Of a stretch of 64,000 bases of DNA, positions 16,842-24,467 are shown piece by piece. Origin of the DNA: an uncultured Alphaproteobacteria bacterium (GTDB lineage: Bacteria > Pseudomonadota > Alphaproteobacteria > CAAHEQ01 > UBA3637); NCBI GenBank assembly GCA_934203105.1, contig CAKPYQ010000003.1, positions 1 through 64,000 of the forward strand, read 5' to 3'. Every line of letters starts with the position of its first letter. The stretch's first letter is position 1. A model generated the notes under the pieces. The model was given only the letters and a program-made list of their open reading frames with translations, was not told where the DNA came from and did not search any database. A program made the position numbers and the translations under genes.

Positions 16842-17021
16842 ATGACTACAGAGAAACAAGATAAGCATTTGAAAGCATTAAAAGAAAAACATCACGCATT
16901 AGATGTGATGATTGATGAAGAGTTGGCACGTCCGGCTCCAAATGAAATGTCCATTCAAGAATGGAAAAAACAAAAATTGAAATTGAAAGAAGAAATTGCA
17001 GAAATCGAATCTGAACAATAG
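16842..17021 (+). CDS. YdcH/DUF465 family small protein
   Basis: A 59-residue protein not listed among longer frames. It has a GGGAG ribosome site, its own promoter and a strong terminator. The sequence is a short antiparallel helical hairpin: LKALKEKHHALDVMIDEE, a Pro-rich turn, then EWKKQKLKLKEEIAEIE. The pattern HxxLdxxIdeE...KKqKLxLKdeI is the DUF465/YdcH signature common in proteobacteria. Function unknown. Confidence 0.8.
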   Translation: MTTEKQDKHLKALKEKHHALDVMIDEELARPAPNEMSIQEWKKQKLKLKEEIAEIESEQ

Positions 17022-17042
17022 TTTTTTCGTTTCGTGTATTTT

Positions 17043-17079
17043 AAAAAGCGCTTTTTATTAAAGAGAAGCGCTTTTTTTA
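17043..17079 (+). terminator. Rho-independent terminator after the YdcH-like gene
   Basis: AAAAAGCGCTT and AAGCGCTTTTT form a long stem with a T-run after it, 22 bases past the stop codon. The A/T-rich arms could also act on the other strand. Confidence 0.85.
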
Positions 17080-17175
17080 TTTTGCTCCGATCACAACGCC
17101 GGCAAATGCTGTTCGATTTGCACAAATTCCGTCTGTTGACAAATCGGCCGATGTCGGCAAATGAAGCTTGCTGAT

Positions 17176-17742
17176 TTACCGTTCGTTACGATTAAGCCAT
17201 TTTTGCATCATACGTTCCATTGCTTCGGATATTTCGTGATTTTGCGACATGGATTTTAATTCTTTTGCGCTGACCCATTTTAGGGCGTTTGATTCATCGC
17301 TGATGACAAAATTTTCGGTGGGTGCTTTTAACAAAAAGCGGACATCGTAATGTTTATGAGCCGGCTCTTTCTTTTTAATGTTTTCCGGAATTGTATGAAT
17401 GTCTATATCAAAAATGTCTTTTATGACAAACTGAATCCCTTGAATGCCTGATTCTTCTGTGGCCTCTCTTAATGCGACATTCCAAGTGTTCGGATCACCG
17501 TCCGAATGGCCACCTAATTGCAACCAACGATTCAGCTTTTTGTGGTGCGTTAATAAAACTTTCTTTCCATCCGGACTTAAAACCCACGCCGAACCGTTGA
17601 CGTGTCCCGTCAGGTTTCCTCGTTCAAAACAATTGGGATTTTTTTGTATAAAATCAATCGTTTCTTGAATGAATGGTCTTTCCGTTTCAAAAGACGTTGT
17701 GTATGTTTTTAAAGCTGTTAACAGCAAATCTCTTTGATCCAT
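17176..17742 (-). CDS. Nudix hydrolase
   Basis: Nudix-fold hydrolase of 188 residues. The Nudix box region reads GGHSDGDPN followed by REATEESGI at about residues 77-100, giving the REUXEEXGU half exactly. The first Glu of the consensus (GX5E) is replaced by Pro, which is unusual; related proteins have Glu there. N-terminal residues include HVNGSAWVLSPDGKKVLLTHH, the usual substrate-facing strand. Likely substrate is a nucleotide diphosphate derivative, but it cannot be named. The gene stands alone on the minus strand. Confidence 0.85.
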   Translation of the reverse strand: MDQRDLLLTALKTYTTSFETERPFIQETIDFIQKNPNCFERGNLTGHVNGSAWVLSPDGKKVLLTHHKKLNRWLQLGGHSDGDPNTWNVALREATEESGIQGIQFVIKDIFDIDIHTIPENIKKKEPAHKHYDVRFLLKAPTENFVISDESNALKWVSAKELKSMSQNHEISEAMERMMQKWLNRNER

Positions 17743-17824
17743 TTTTTCCTCCTGAGGCGTTTAAGATTACAACAATAAATTGTAAAGTCAAGGATTTTTT
17801 TGTTCAATGAAGACATTTATAAAT

Positions 17825-17857
17825 AAAAAAAGCGCCCGTAAATCAGACGCTTTTTGT
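17825..17857 (-). terminator. Terminator downstream of the 18.3-kb minus-strand pair
   Basis: AAAAAAAGCG and CGCTTTTT pair around a 14-base loop; on the minus strand it follows the stop at 17879 and ends in a T-run. Confidence 0.65.
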
Positions 17858-17878
17858 TTGCAGATTGTTAAAATCTTT

Positions 17879-18295
17879 TTAATCCCTTTGTTTTTGGTAC
17901 TTGTCCATTGGAATGGGCTGTACTTCTTTGGCCAAAGCTGCCAAAGCAAACTCTTCCTTTTCCGTTTTGTTTAATAAATAAACTAACTTGCGGGTCGCCA
18001 ATTTCCATGTCTGATCAGGAATGCGACGAATAGCTTTGTTTAAAACGTTTTCTTTGCTTGTTCCCAATAATTCGGACAGCATAGAGCAATGCTCTTTGGC
18101 AAAAAGGTTGTTGTTGAATGTTCCTTGTGCTTGGGATACATAATCCACCTCTAAAAACGGGTTTTTCGTTTCCAATTTTATTTCTAATTTGGACGAGCCG
18201 TTCATGATTTTGTATTCTTGAAAAAATGAACAGTTTTTAAAATAGCTGGTCTTTGTTGCCGAAAAACCGCTTAAATCAATAGATGTTTGTTTCAT
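17879..18295 (-). CDS. Hypothetical protein
   Basis: A 138-residue protein of no family I recognise. It lacks a signal peptide or membrane segment. The N-terminal half has short aromatic/Ser-rich segments (KTSYFKNCSFFQEYKI) and the C-terminal half is helical and charged (AIRRIPDQTWKLATRKLVYLLNKTEKEEFALAALAKE). It lies 21 bases downstream of another unknown gene on the same strand and is followed by a terminator, so the two form a unit. Confidence 0.6.
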   Translation of the reverse strand: MKQTSIDLSGFSATKTSYFKNCSFFQEYKIMNGSSKLEIKLETKNPFLEVDYVSQAQGTFNNNLFAKEHCSMLSELLGTSKENVLNKAIRRIPDQTWKLATRKLVYLLNKTEKEEFALAALAKEVQPIPMDKYQKQRD

Positions 18296-18316
18296 TTTGT
18301 TTAAAGCTTCCTTTTT

Positions 18317-18649
18317 TTAACCACGTTGCTTTTGAAATAACGCAGCAAAGCGATTGTACGCGCTTTTCCATTGCTGTTTGCGATAGGCACGTTGAACTTT
18401 TTTCAATTTAACCATCATCGTTTTTTTATAGCTTTGAGCTTCTAAAAAACGGATTTGTTCGGCTTTGCAGTATTCGTCTAACCAATTGTTTAAAACTGCC
18501 AGAGGAATATCATTTTTTTGATTTTTCGGGTATGGTGGGAAAGGTGTTAATTTTTCTTCCGGAATAGCCATACTTTCTTGATGTTTGCCTTTTTTTATAA
18601 CGCCGTCATCGTAAACGGTATAAGGACCGATTTTATCAACAATCGCCAT
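18317..18649 (-). CDS. Hypothetical protein
   Basis: A 110-residue protein without a recognised domain. A glycine-rich N-terminal strand pattern (IVDKIGPYTVYDDGVIKKGK) is followed by a Pro-rich stretch and a strongly basic helical C-terminus (KTMMVKLKKVQRAYRKQQWKSAYNR). It has a consensus promoter and an AAAGGAG ribosome site upstream. The basic helix could bind nucleic acid, but this is speculation. Confidence 0.6.
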   Translation of the reverse strand: MAIVDKIGPYTVYDDGVIKKGKHQESMAIPEEKLTPFPPYPKNQKNDIPLAVLNNWLDEYCKAEQIRFLEAQSYKKTMMVKLKKVQRAYRKQQWKSAYNRFAALFQKQRG

Positions 18650-18686
18650 GTGTTTTGAACTCCTTTAAATAATCAATGAATGCTAT

Positions 18687-18715
18687 AATTTAACATGTTT
18701 GTTGCTATTTGTCAA
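18687..18715 (-). promoter_or_regulatory. Promoter for the hypothetical pair at 18.6 kb
   Basis: On the minus strand TTGACA (18715-18710), 17-base spacer, TAAATT (18692-18687), about 38 bases before the start codon. Confidence 0.55.
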
Positions 18716-18766
18716 CTTTTTTGTTGCCGGATTAGATAAAAATAGAAAAGTTTTTTATAAAAATGC

Positions 18767-18795
18767 TTGCAATTTGTTTTATTTTGGTGTATAAA
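18767..18795 (+). promoter_or_regulatory. Promoter for rplY-pth-ychF
   Basis: TTGCAA (18767-18772), 17-base spacer, TATAAA (18790-18795). The -35 is preceded by TGC, as in the proS and plsY promoters. Confidence 0.65.
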
Positions 18796-18802
18796 AGTGA
18801 AA

Positions 18803-18860
18803 CTTTTTCCGTTGGGGGAAAAGTAAAGCTCTCCACCACCCCTGGAGGAGTTGGGCTTTT
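18803..18860 (+). promoter_or_regulatory. Structured leader of the L25 mRNA
   Basis: Two hairpins fit in the ~82-base leader: CTTTTTCC with GGGGAAAAG (about 18803-18823), and CTCCA (18831-18835) with TGGAG (18843-18847), extended by AAAGC/GCTTT. The second is a GC-rich C-loop hairpin without a T-run. It may be an autoregulatory site or just an mRNA 5' structure. Confidence 0.4.
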
Positions 18861-18884
18861 AATTATTTTTAAAGGATTATAAAA

Positions 18885-19544
18885 ATGGTAAATATTATCG
18901 AAATTAAAGCGGTTAAACGTGAAAAGGCTGGTAAGGGGGCCTCCCGTGCTATTCGTCGCACAGGCTATATCCCTGCCGTAATTTATGGCGACAAAAAAGC
19001 ACCGATCTTGTTTAACGTTGAAGAAAAAGTGATGACAGCCTTGTTGAACAAACCGGGTTTCTGGACACACCAATTCGAAATCGACGTCGATGGTGAAAAA
19101 GTTCGTACTTTGTGCCAAGACGTTCAATTCCATCGTGTTTCGGATCGTCCGATACACGCTGACTTCTTGCGTATTTCCAAAAATTCGCACTTGACGATGG
19201 AAATTCCTTTGCACTTTGCAAACGAAGAAAATGCTCCGGGTATCAAAGACGGTGGTGTTTTGAACATCGTTCACCGTTCTTTGGAAGTTTTGTGCTCTCC
19301 GGATAACATTCCTGAAAAATTGGTATTGGATATCGGCGATATGAACATCGGTGATACAAAAACAAACAAAGACGTTCAATTACCAAACGGTGTTAAATTC
19401 GTTCATGATGACGAAATCACTGTTGTCACGATTGCTGAACCGGCAAAAGAAGAAGTTGTTGAAGAAGCTCCGGCTGCTGATGCTGCCGCTGCCGCTACTG
19501 ATACAGCTGCTGCTGCTCCGGCTGCGGAAGAAAAAAAGGAATAG
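18885..19544 (+). CDS. rplY: 50S ribosomal protein L25/general stress protein Ctc
   Basis: Ribosomal protein L25 of the long Ctc/TL5 type, 219 residues, binding 5S rRNA. The N-terminal domain has GKGASRAIRRTGYIPAVIYG, then HADFLRIS; a second beta domain (about 95-185) has DGGVLNIVHRSLEV. The C-terminus is an acidic, Ala-rich tail of about 35 residues, common in alphaproteobacterial L25. It is cotranscribed with pth three bases downstream, the usual rplY-pth-ychF order. Confidence 0.95.
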   Translation: MVNIIEIKAVKREKAGKGASRAIRRTGYIPAVIYGDKKAPILFNVEEKVMTALLNKPGFWTHQFEIDVDGEKVRTLCQDVQFHRVSDRPIHADFLRISKNSHLTMEIPLHFANEENAPGIKDGGVLNIVHRSLEVLCSPDNIPEKLVLDIGDMNIGDTKTNKDVQLPNGVKFVHDDEITVVTIAEPAKEEVVEEAPAADAAAAATDTAAAAPAAEEKKE

Positions 19545-19547
19545 GCA

Positions 19548-20120
19548 ATGTTTTTGGTGGTCGGTCTTGGCAATCCGGATAAGGAATATCAAGCAACCCG
19601 CCACAACGTTGGTTTTATGGCGGCGGACGAAATATTCCGCCGCTATCCTTTTTCGGATTTTAAGAAAAAAGCGCAAGGTTTGGTGGCAGAAGGTACAATT
19701 GCCGGTGAAAAAGTTTTGTTGGTTAAGCCGTTGACTTATATGAATTTATCGGGTAACTGTGTGGGTGAGTTGGTAAATTTTTATAAATTATCGCCGCAAA
19801 ATGTGATTGTTATTCATGACGATATGGATTTAAATGTGGGTATGATAAAGGCTAAATGCGGCGGCGGTGCGGGCGGTCATAACGGGTTAAAGAGTATTGA
19901 CAGCCAAATTACCAATAACTATGGTCGTATTCGTATCGGCGTCGGGCATCCGGCGGATCGGTTGCAAGTGGTTGATTGGGTTTTGTCGGGCTTCAATAAA
20001 GCGGACAAAGAAAGAATTGATTTTGCTCTTGACTTGGTTGCGCAAAATATAGATATTTTTATTTCCAAAGGCTGGGCGGCCTTTGCATCAATTATCGGAG
20101 AAAAAGTAAATGGGATTTAA
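19548..20120 (+). CDS. pth: Peptidyl-tRNA hydrolase
   Basis: A 190-residue Pth that frees tRNA from dropped-off peptidyl-tRNA. It begins FLVVGLGNPDKEYQATRHN with the catalytic His in TRHNVG, contains PLTYMNLSG, and VIHDDMDL with the catalytic Asp, then KCGGGAGGHNGLKSID. Full length. Its 3' end overlaps the ychF start by 11 bases. Confidence 0.95.
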   Translation: MFLVVGLGNPDKEYQATRHNVGFMAADEIFRRYPFSDFKKKAQGLVAEGTIAGEKVLLVKPLTYMNLSGNCVGELVNFYKLSPQNVIVIHDDMDLNVGMIKAKCGGGAGGHNGLKSIDSQITNNYGRIRIGVGHPADRLQVVDWVLSGFNKADKERIDFALDLVAQNIDIFISKGWAAFASIIGEKVNGI

Positions 20121-21213
20121 TTGTGGAATTGTCGGTTTGCCGAATGTGGGAAAATCAACTTTATTTAATGCTTTGACGCAAACGGCGGCGGCGCAAGCGG
20201 CTAACTATCCGTTTTGTACGATTGAACCGAACGTGGGACGTGTAGCTGTTCCGGATACGCGGTTGGACGAATTAGCCGCGATTGACAAATCGGAAAAAAT
20301 TGTCCCAACGCAGTTGGAATTTGTCGACATTGCGGGATTGGTGCGCGGCGCTTCCAAAGGCGAGGGCTTAGGCAATCAATTTTTGGCTAACATTCGGGAA
20401 GTTGACGCAATTATTCACGTTTTGCGTTGCTTTGAAAACGACGATATTACGCATGTGGAAGGGTCGATTGATCCGGTGCGTGACGCGATGACGGTTGAAA
20501 CGGAGTTGATGTTGGCGGATTTGGACAGTTTGGAAAAACGAATCGTGCAAGTTGAAAAAAAAGCGCGTGCAAATGATCGCGAATCGAAAGAAATCTTTCC
20601 CGTGATGCAAAAAGTTTTAATGGCTTTGCGCGATGGAAAACCGGCGCGCAGCGTTAAAATGGACGACGAAAACCAAGAAAAGATTTTAAAATCGCTTTTT
20701 TTATTGACTTCAAAACCGGTTCTTTATGTATGTAACGTGGACGAACAAAGCGCGGCAACGGGAAACGAATATTCAAAGCAAGTTGTTGATTTTGCACAAA
20801 AAGAAGGGGCAAAATCTGTGATTATTTCGGCGGAAATTGAAGCGGAAGTGGCTCAATTGACAGACCCCGAAGAGCAAAAAGAATTCTTGGAATCTTTAAA
20901 TTTAAAAGAAACGGGCTTGAATCAAATCATAAAAGTGGGTTATAATCTACTTAACCTTTTGACGTTTTTCACCAGCGGGCCGAAAGAAGCTCATGCGTGG
21001 ACGGTTAAAAAAGGGGCGACAGCTCCGAATGCGGCGGGCGTGATCCATACGGATTTTGAACGCGGCTTTATTCGGGCGGAAGTGATTTCCTATGCGGATT
21101 ATGTGGCTTGCCACGGTGAGGTGGGCGCAAAAGAGCAAGGGAAGTTGCGGTCGGAAGGAAAAGGCTATGTTATGCAAGACGGGGACGTGGTTCATTTCTT
21201 GTTTAACGTATAA
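20110..21213 (+). CDS. ychF: Ribosome-binding ATPase YchF
   Basis: Obg-family P-loop NTPase of 367 residues. G1 is GLPNVGKST, G3 is DIAGLVRGASKGEGLG, and the usual guanine-specific NKxD is changed to NVDE (VCNVDEQSA), as in the ATP-preferring YchF. A coiled-coil insertion (about 125-200) and a C-terminal TGS domain (about 280-365, ending DGDVVHFLFNV) complete it. It overlaps pth, typical of this operon. Confidence 0.95.
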   Translation: MGFNCGIVGLPNVGKSTLFNALTQTAAAQAANYPFCTIEPNVGRVAVPDTRLDELAAIDKSEKIVPTQLEFVDIAGLVRGASKGEGLGNQFLANIREVDAIIHVLRCFENDDITHVEGSIDPVRDAMTVETELMLADLDSLEKRIVQVEKKARANDRESKEIFPVMQKVLMALRDGKPARSVKMDDENQEKILKSLFLLTSKPVLYVCNVDEQSAATGNEYSKQVVDFAQKEGAKSVIISAEIEAEVAQLTDPEEQKEFLESLNLKETGLNQIIKVGYNLLNLLTFFTSGPKEAHAWTVKKGATAPNAAGVIHTDFERGFIRAEVISYADYVACHGEVGAKEQGKLRSEGKGYVMQDGDVVHFLFNV

Positions 21214-21231
21214 AGGATAAGGAGAATAAAA

Positions 21232-21669
21232 ATGCCATTAGCAACTTGGCGCGACAGTATGAAATTGGATTATCCACCTTTGGACGACGAACACAAAGCG
21301 TTTTTAGATGTTGTTAATCAAGCGTATATGGCTGCACAAGTCGATGATTTTCAAATGATTGAAAAGGTCTTTGAAAAATGTTATGACTATGCGCGCAACC
21401 ATTTTTCGCACGAAGAAGACATTATGGAGCGCATACAATTTCCGGATATTGAAAATCATATGCGATCTCATCAAGTGTTTATTCACAACGTTTCGGAAAT
21501 GCGTCAACAGTTTGATGTTGCGCCGTCGGTTGAAGAAAAGCGCAAAATATCATTAAGGTTGGCGAACTTTTTAAATGTGTGGTTGTTGGGGCATATTATG
21601 AGCCGTGATAAGATTTTAAAGCCTTATTTAATTCGGATTCGCAATTTGCCGCCCAGAATGAATTTTTAA
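21232..21669 (+). CDS. Bacteriohemerythrin
   Basis: A 145-residue hemerythrin-like protein with a four-helix di-iron site. All expected ligands are visible: the first His in DDEHK, HFSHEE (His and Glu), HMRSHQ (two His four apart-plus-one) and GHIMSRD (His with Asp five residues on). Such proteins bind O2 reversibly and serve oxygen sensing or transport in bacteria with low-oxygen lives. It follows ychF by 18 bases and could be cotranscribed. Confidence 0.88.
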   Translation: MPLATWRDSMKLDYPPLDDEHKAFLDVVNQAYMAAQVDDFQMIEKVFEKCYDYARNHFSHEEDIMERIQFPDIENHMRSHQVFIHNVSEMRQQFDVAPSVEEKRKISLRLANFLNVWLLGHIMSRDKILKPYLIRIRNLPPRMNF

Positions 21670-21719
21670 ACTTTATATTTAAGCAGATCATTTTTGTAAT
21701 TGGGGGAGATTAAAATAAT

Positions 21720-23801
21720 ATGTACAGCGTAAAACAGCAATTAAAGCTTTCTGTTTCCGGTCGTTCTATGGTTGAAATGTTGGGCGTTTTGGCCGTTATC
21801 GGTGTTTTGACAACGGGAGCGATTTCCGGAATGAAACTGGTTATGAATCGTTACAAAGCCACAACGATTTTAAACGAAGTCGGTTTGGCTTATGCGCGTT
21901 TACGTACGCGCCGTCCGGGACAAGCTGTTCCCAAATACAAAGTGAAAAATGAAACGTCTTGGAGCATTTCGGCGTATCGTACGGCGGATTTAAATAACTT
22001 TGTTGTAGTGGAAGGCATTCCCAAAGATATTTGCGAGATTTTATTAACGTATAAAAACGAAGGTGAATTGGGAGCAATTTATCAAGGCGGTAACACCAGT
22101 TCTTCATCATTGCCGGAATTGGTGACGTGCAGCGACAATCAAACAATGGTGTTTGGTTTTTCATCGAATGGTGGTTCGGGAACAACGCCGGTTGATCCGA
22201 CTGACCCCGATCCTAATCCGAATCCCAATCCGAATCCTTCCGATCCTTGTTCGGGTATAACGCCGGCGGCAACGTGCGGAATTTTTTCGGATCAAATGGA
22301 TTCAAACGGGTGTTTGATTAAAACCGTCAAAGAATGTGTTGACGGATCAACATATTGTTCGGGTGGTTCATGTGTGCCATGTCCTGTGACTCAACAAGCG
22401 TGTGAAGATGAAACGGACGCCAATGGTTGTCAAGTCAAGAAAAAAGTTGTGTGTCAAACGGGTTCGACATATTGTTCCGGCGGTTCATGTGTTGCTTGTC
22501 CGGAACCGACGGAAGATTGCAGAGATTCGGCGACGGATAAGTATGATTCAAACGGTTGTATGACAACGAAAAAGGTAACATGTACTTCATCACAAGTTTG
22601 CGAAAAATTTGCGTGGACTTGTATGGATTGTCCGACGCCGACGGAGTCTTGTGCGGTTTCGGCGGATCAATACGATACATACGGTTGTGTAATGACGAAA
22701 AAAATAACCTGTGATTCATCGAAAGTTTGTGATACCTCTACGGGTCAATGCAAGACTGAAGAAAAATGCGGAAATACAAATGAGACTTGCGATGCAACAT
22801 GTGCGACGACATGTTCGGTCGAGGGAGTATATGGATATACCTGTACAAAGGGTGAATGTACATGTAATGTTCCGTCCACTCACGCTTTTTCCCAAGGCAT
22901 TTGTCCAAATGGTTATTGTTCTTATATTGGCTCTGCCGGCTACATTATGTGTCCGACACAAGATGTTGTTTATTATACGGATACAACAACTTATACAAAC
23001 TCGTCTCCGGAAGAAATTTCCAAAATTATTGGCACTTGTAAAGCTGTAACCTTTTATTCTACTGGTGGTTATGTTTTGGAGCCTAAAAATGGGGATAATA
23101 GAAATGCTCGTTTATACTGCCGTGGCAATTATGAAGGAAATGGCTATTTTGACACATGCTATCCGGCGGGGACGATGATTACCTTGGCCGACGGTCAATG
23201 CAAAAAAGTCGAAGATGTTACTTACGATGATGATTTATTGGTATGGGATTTTGATAACGCTTGCTTTGCTGTGGCAAAACCGTTGTGGTTGAAAATCAAG
23301 GAAACTACAAATCGCTACAACGTTTTGAAGTTTTCGGATGGTTCCGAATTGCGCACCATTGATCAACACCGTATTTTCAATAAACAAGCCGGTAAGTTTA
23401 CTTATCCGATGACGGATGAAACGCCGATCGGCACAATCACCTTTAACGATAAAGGTCAAGAGGTAACTTTGATTGACAAATATGTTGAACAAGGCGAAGT
23501 TGATTTTTATAATATCATTACAGAATATCATATGAATTGTTTTGCTAACCATATTTTAACATCGTGCCGTTTCAATAACTTGTACCCGATTGCAAATATG
23601 AAATTTGTCAAAGATGATCGTCAACCGGTTCCGATGTCTGCTTATCCGAAAGTACCGGAAAAATGGTTCAAAGGTTTGCGTTTGGCCGAACAACCGACAC
23701 AAATCAATCGCGGGAATGATGTTGCGCATGCCGCAAGCATTCAAGACCATGTTTTAAACGTTTACATTCGTAAAGATAAAGCGCATCAGGCGGCATTATA
23801 A
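21720..23801 (+). CDS. Pilin-like, Cys-repeat protein with C-terminal Hint (Hedgehog/intein) domain
   Basis: A 693-residue protein with an unusual domain chain. Residues 1-41 hold a type IV prepilin-like signal: a short basic leader ending at Gly14, then RSMVEMLGVLAVIGVL with Glu at +5 after the Gly, followed by a hydrophobic helix. A pilin-like region follows to about 150, then a DPN-rich linker (159-175). About four cysteine-rich repeats cover 177-345, each with a variant of DSNGC...KKxxC...CSGGSCVxC; a further Cys-rich part reaches about 470. From Cys480 (TCYPAGTMITLADG) a Hint fold runs to about 617: VEDVTYDDDLLVWD, a TIDQH His motif at 546-550, and the FYNIITEYHMNCFANHIL block. A 75-residue tail ends it. 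Autocleavage or ester/thioester transfer at Cys480 is predicted from the family, not shown. GGGGGAG lies 14 bases upstream. Confidence 0.82.
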   Translation: MYSVKQQLKLSVSGRSMVEMLGVLAVIGVLTTGAISGMKLVMNRYKATTILNEVGLAYARLRTRRPGQAVPKYKVKNETSWSISAYRTADLNNFVVVEGIPKDICEILLTYKNEGELGAIYQGGNTSSSSLPELVTCSDNQTMVFGFSSNGGSGTTPVDPTDPDPNPNPNPNPSDPCSGITPAATCGIFSDQMDSNGCLIKTVKECVDGSTYCSGGSCVPCPVTQQACEDETDANGCQVKKKVVCQTGSTYCSGGSCVACPEPTEDCRDSATDKYDSNGCMTTKKVTCTSSQVCEKFAWTCMDCPTPTESCAVSADQYDTYGCVMTKKITCDSSKVCDTSTGQCKTEEKCGNTNETCDATCATTCSVEGVYGYTCTKGECTCNVPSTHAFSQGICPNGYCSYIGSAGYIMCPTQDVVYYTDTTTYTNSSPEEISKIIGTCKAVTFYSTGGYVLEPKNGDNRNARLYCRGNYEGNGYFDTCYPAGTMITLADGQCKKVEDVTYDDDLLVWDFDNACFAVAKPLWLKIKETTNRYNVLKFSDGSELRTIDQHRIFNKQAGKFTYPMTDETPIGTITFNDKGQEVTLIDKYVEQGEVDFYNIITEYHMNCFANHILTSCRFNNLYPIANMKFVKDDRQPVPMSAYPKVPEKWFKGLRLAEQPTQINRGNDVAHAASIQDHVLNVYIRKDKAHQAAL

Positions 23802-24467
23802 AATCAATGATCGCATTAGGGGCAGGGCTTTGATATGTTGGGATAGAAAGTATCCCGTCAAAGCCAAGCCTGTGCGCAGGTCTTGCGAGGTTGCAATCGC
23901 TTGGGGTTGCCATAAAAACGCGGGTAAAATCAACAATTTTTCGCGGAAAGGATCGCCTTTTTCACGGCTGACCGCGCGTCCGGTTTTTGGGGACACATAG
24001 GCCAGCTCATTGCTGTTTCCGCCGCCGGCGCATTCGGATAAATCCAATCCAAACCCCAAAGCGGTCAATAAATCCAATTCCAATTTAATATAACGCGCTT
24101 GCCAATCATCATTGTTCAGGTGGTTTAAAAAATCGCACACCGTGTTATAAAAAGCAAAAACAGGTTCGCGTTCGGGCAAGCTTTCGTCCAACAAAGCGCA
24201 AAGCGAGCTGATCGCGGACAGGCGTTTTTTATCGTCCATAAAGCCCGCTGACAACGGGCGTACAGTTTCGGCTTTGAAATTGCCCAAATGTTCGGGTAAT
24301 CGTGCATGCCATTTTAAATTGACAAAGCTGCCTGCAAGCGGCAAAGTTTTAGCGTGAAATAATCCCAAATGCCGGCCGTGCGTTGGTGTCAAAGCCGATA
24401 ATATAATGCCGTTTTCACCAAAGCGCCGTACCGCCAAAACAAAGCCCGTGTCTTGCCAATCAGGCAT
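23796..24467 (-). CDS. recO: DNA repair protein RecO
   Basis: RecO, 223 residues from the ATG at 24467. An in-frame upstream extension to 24545 would lie inside era and lacks RecO homology; the chosen start gives the canonical opening MPDWQDTGFVLAVRRFGENG with its OB fold. A helical C-terminal half follows, with DLSECAGGG in place of the usual zinc-site Cys cluster. It acts with RecF/RecR to load RecA on gapped DNA. It overlaps era by 8 bases and the convergent Hint-protein gene by 6 bases at its 3' end. Confidence 0.9.
   Translation of the reverse strand: MPDWQDTGFVLAVRRFGENGIILSALTPTHGRHLGLFHAKTLPLAGSFVNLKWHARLPEHLGNFKAETVRPLSAGFMDDKKRLSAISSLCALLDESLPEREPVFAFYNTVCDFLNHLNNDDWQARYIKLELDLLTALGFGLDLSECAGGGNSNELAYVSPKTGRAVSREKGDPFREKLLILPAFLWQPQAIATSQDLRTGLALTGYFLSQHIKALPLMRSLIL

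Noticed and set aside
22200..22960. CRISPR-like repeats
   Set aside because: The repeated segments encode Cys-rich protein repeats in frame; there is no constant spacing of short direct repeats and no cas genes.
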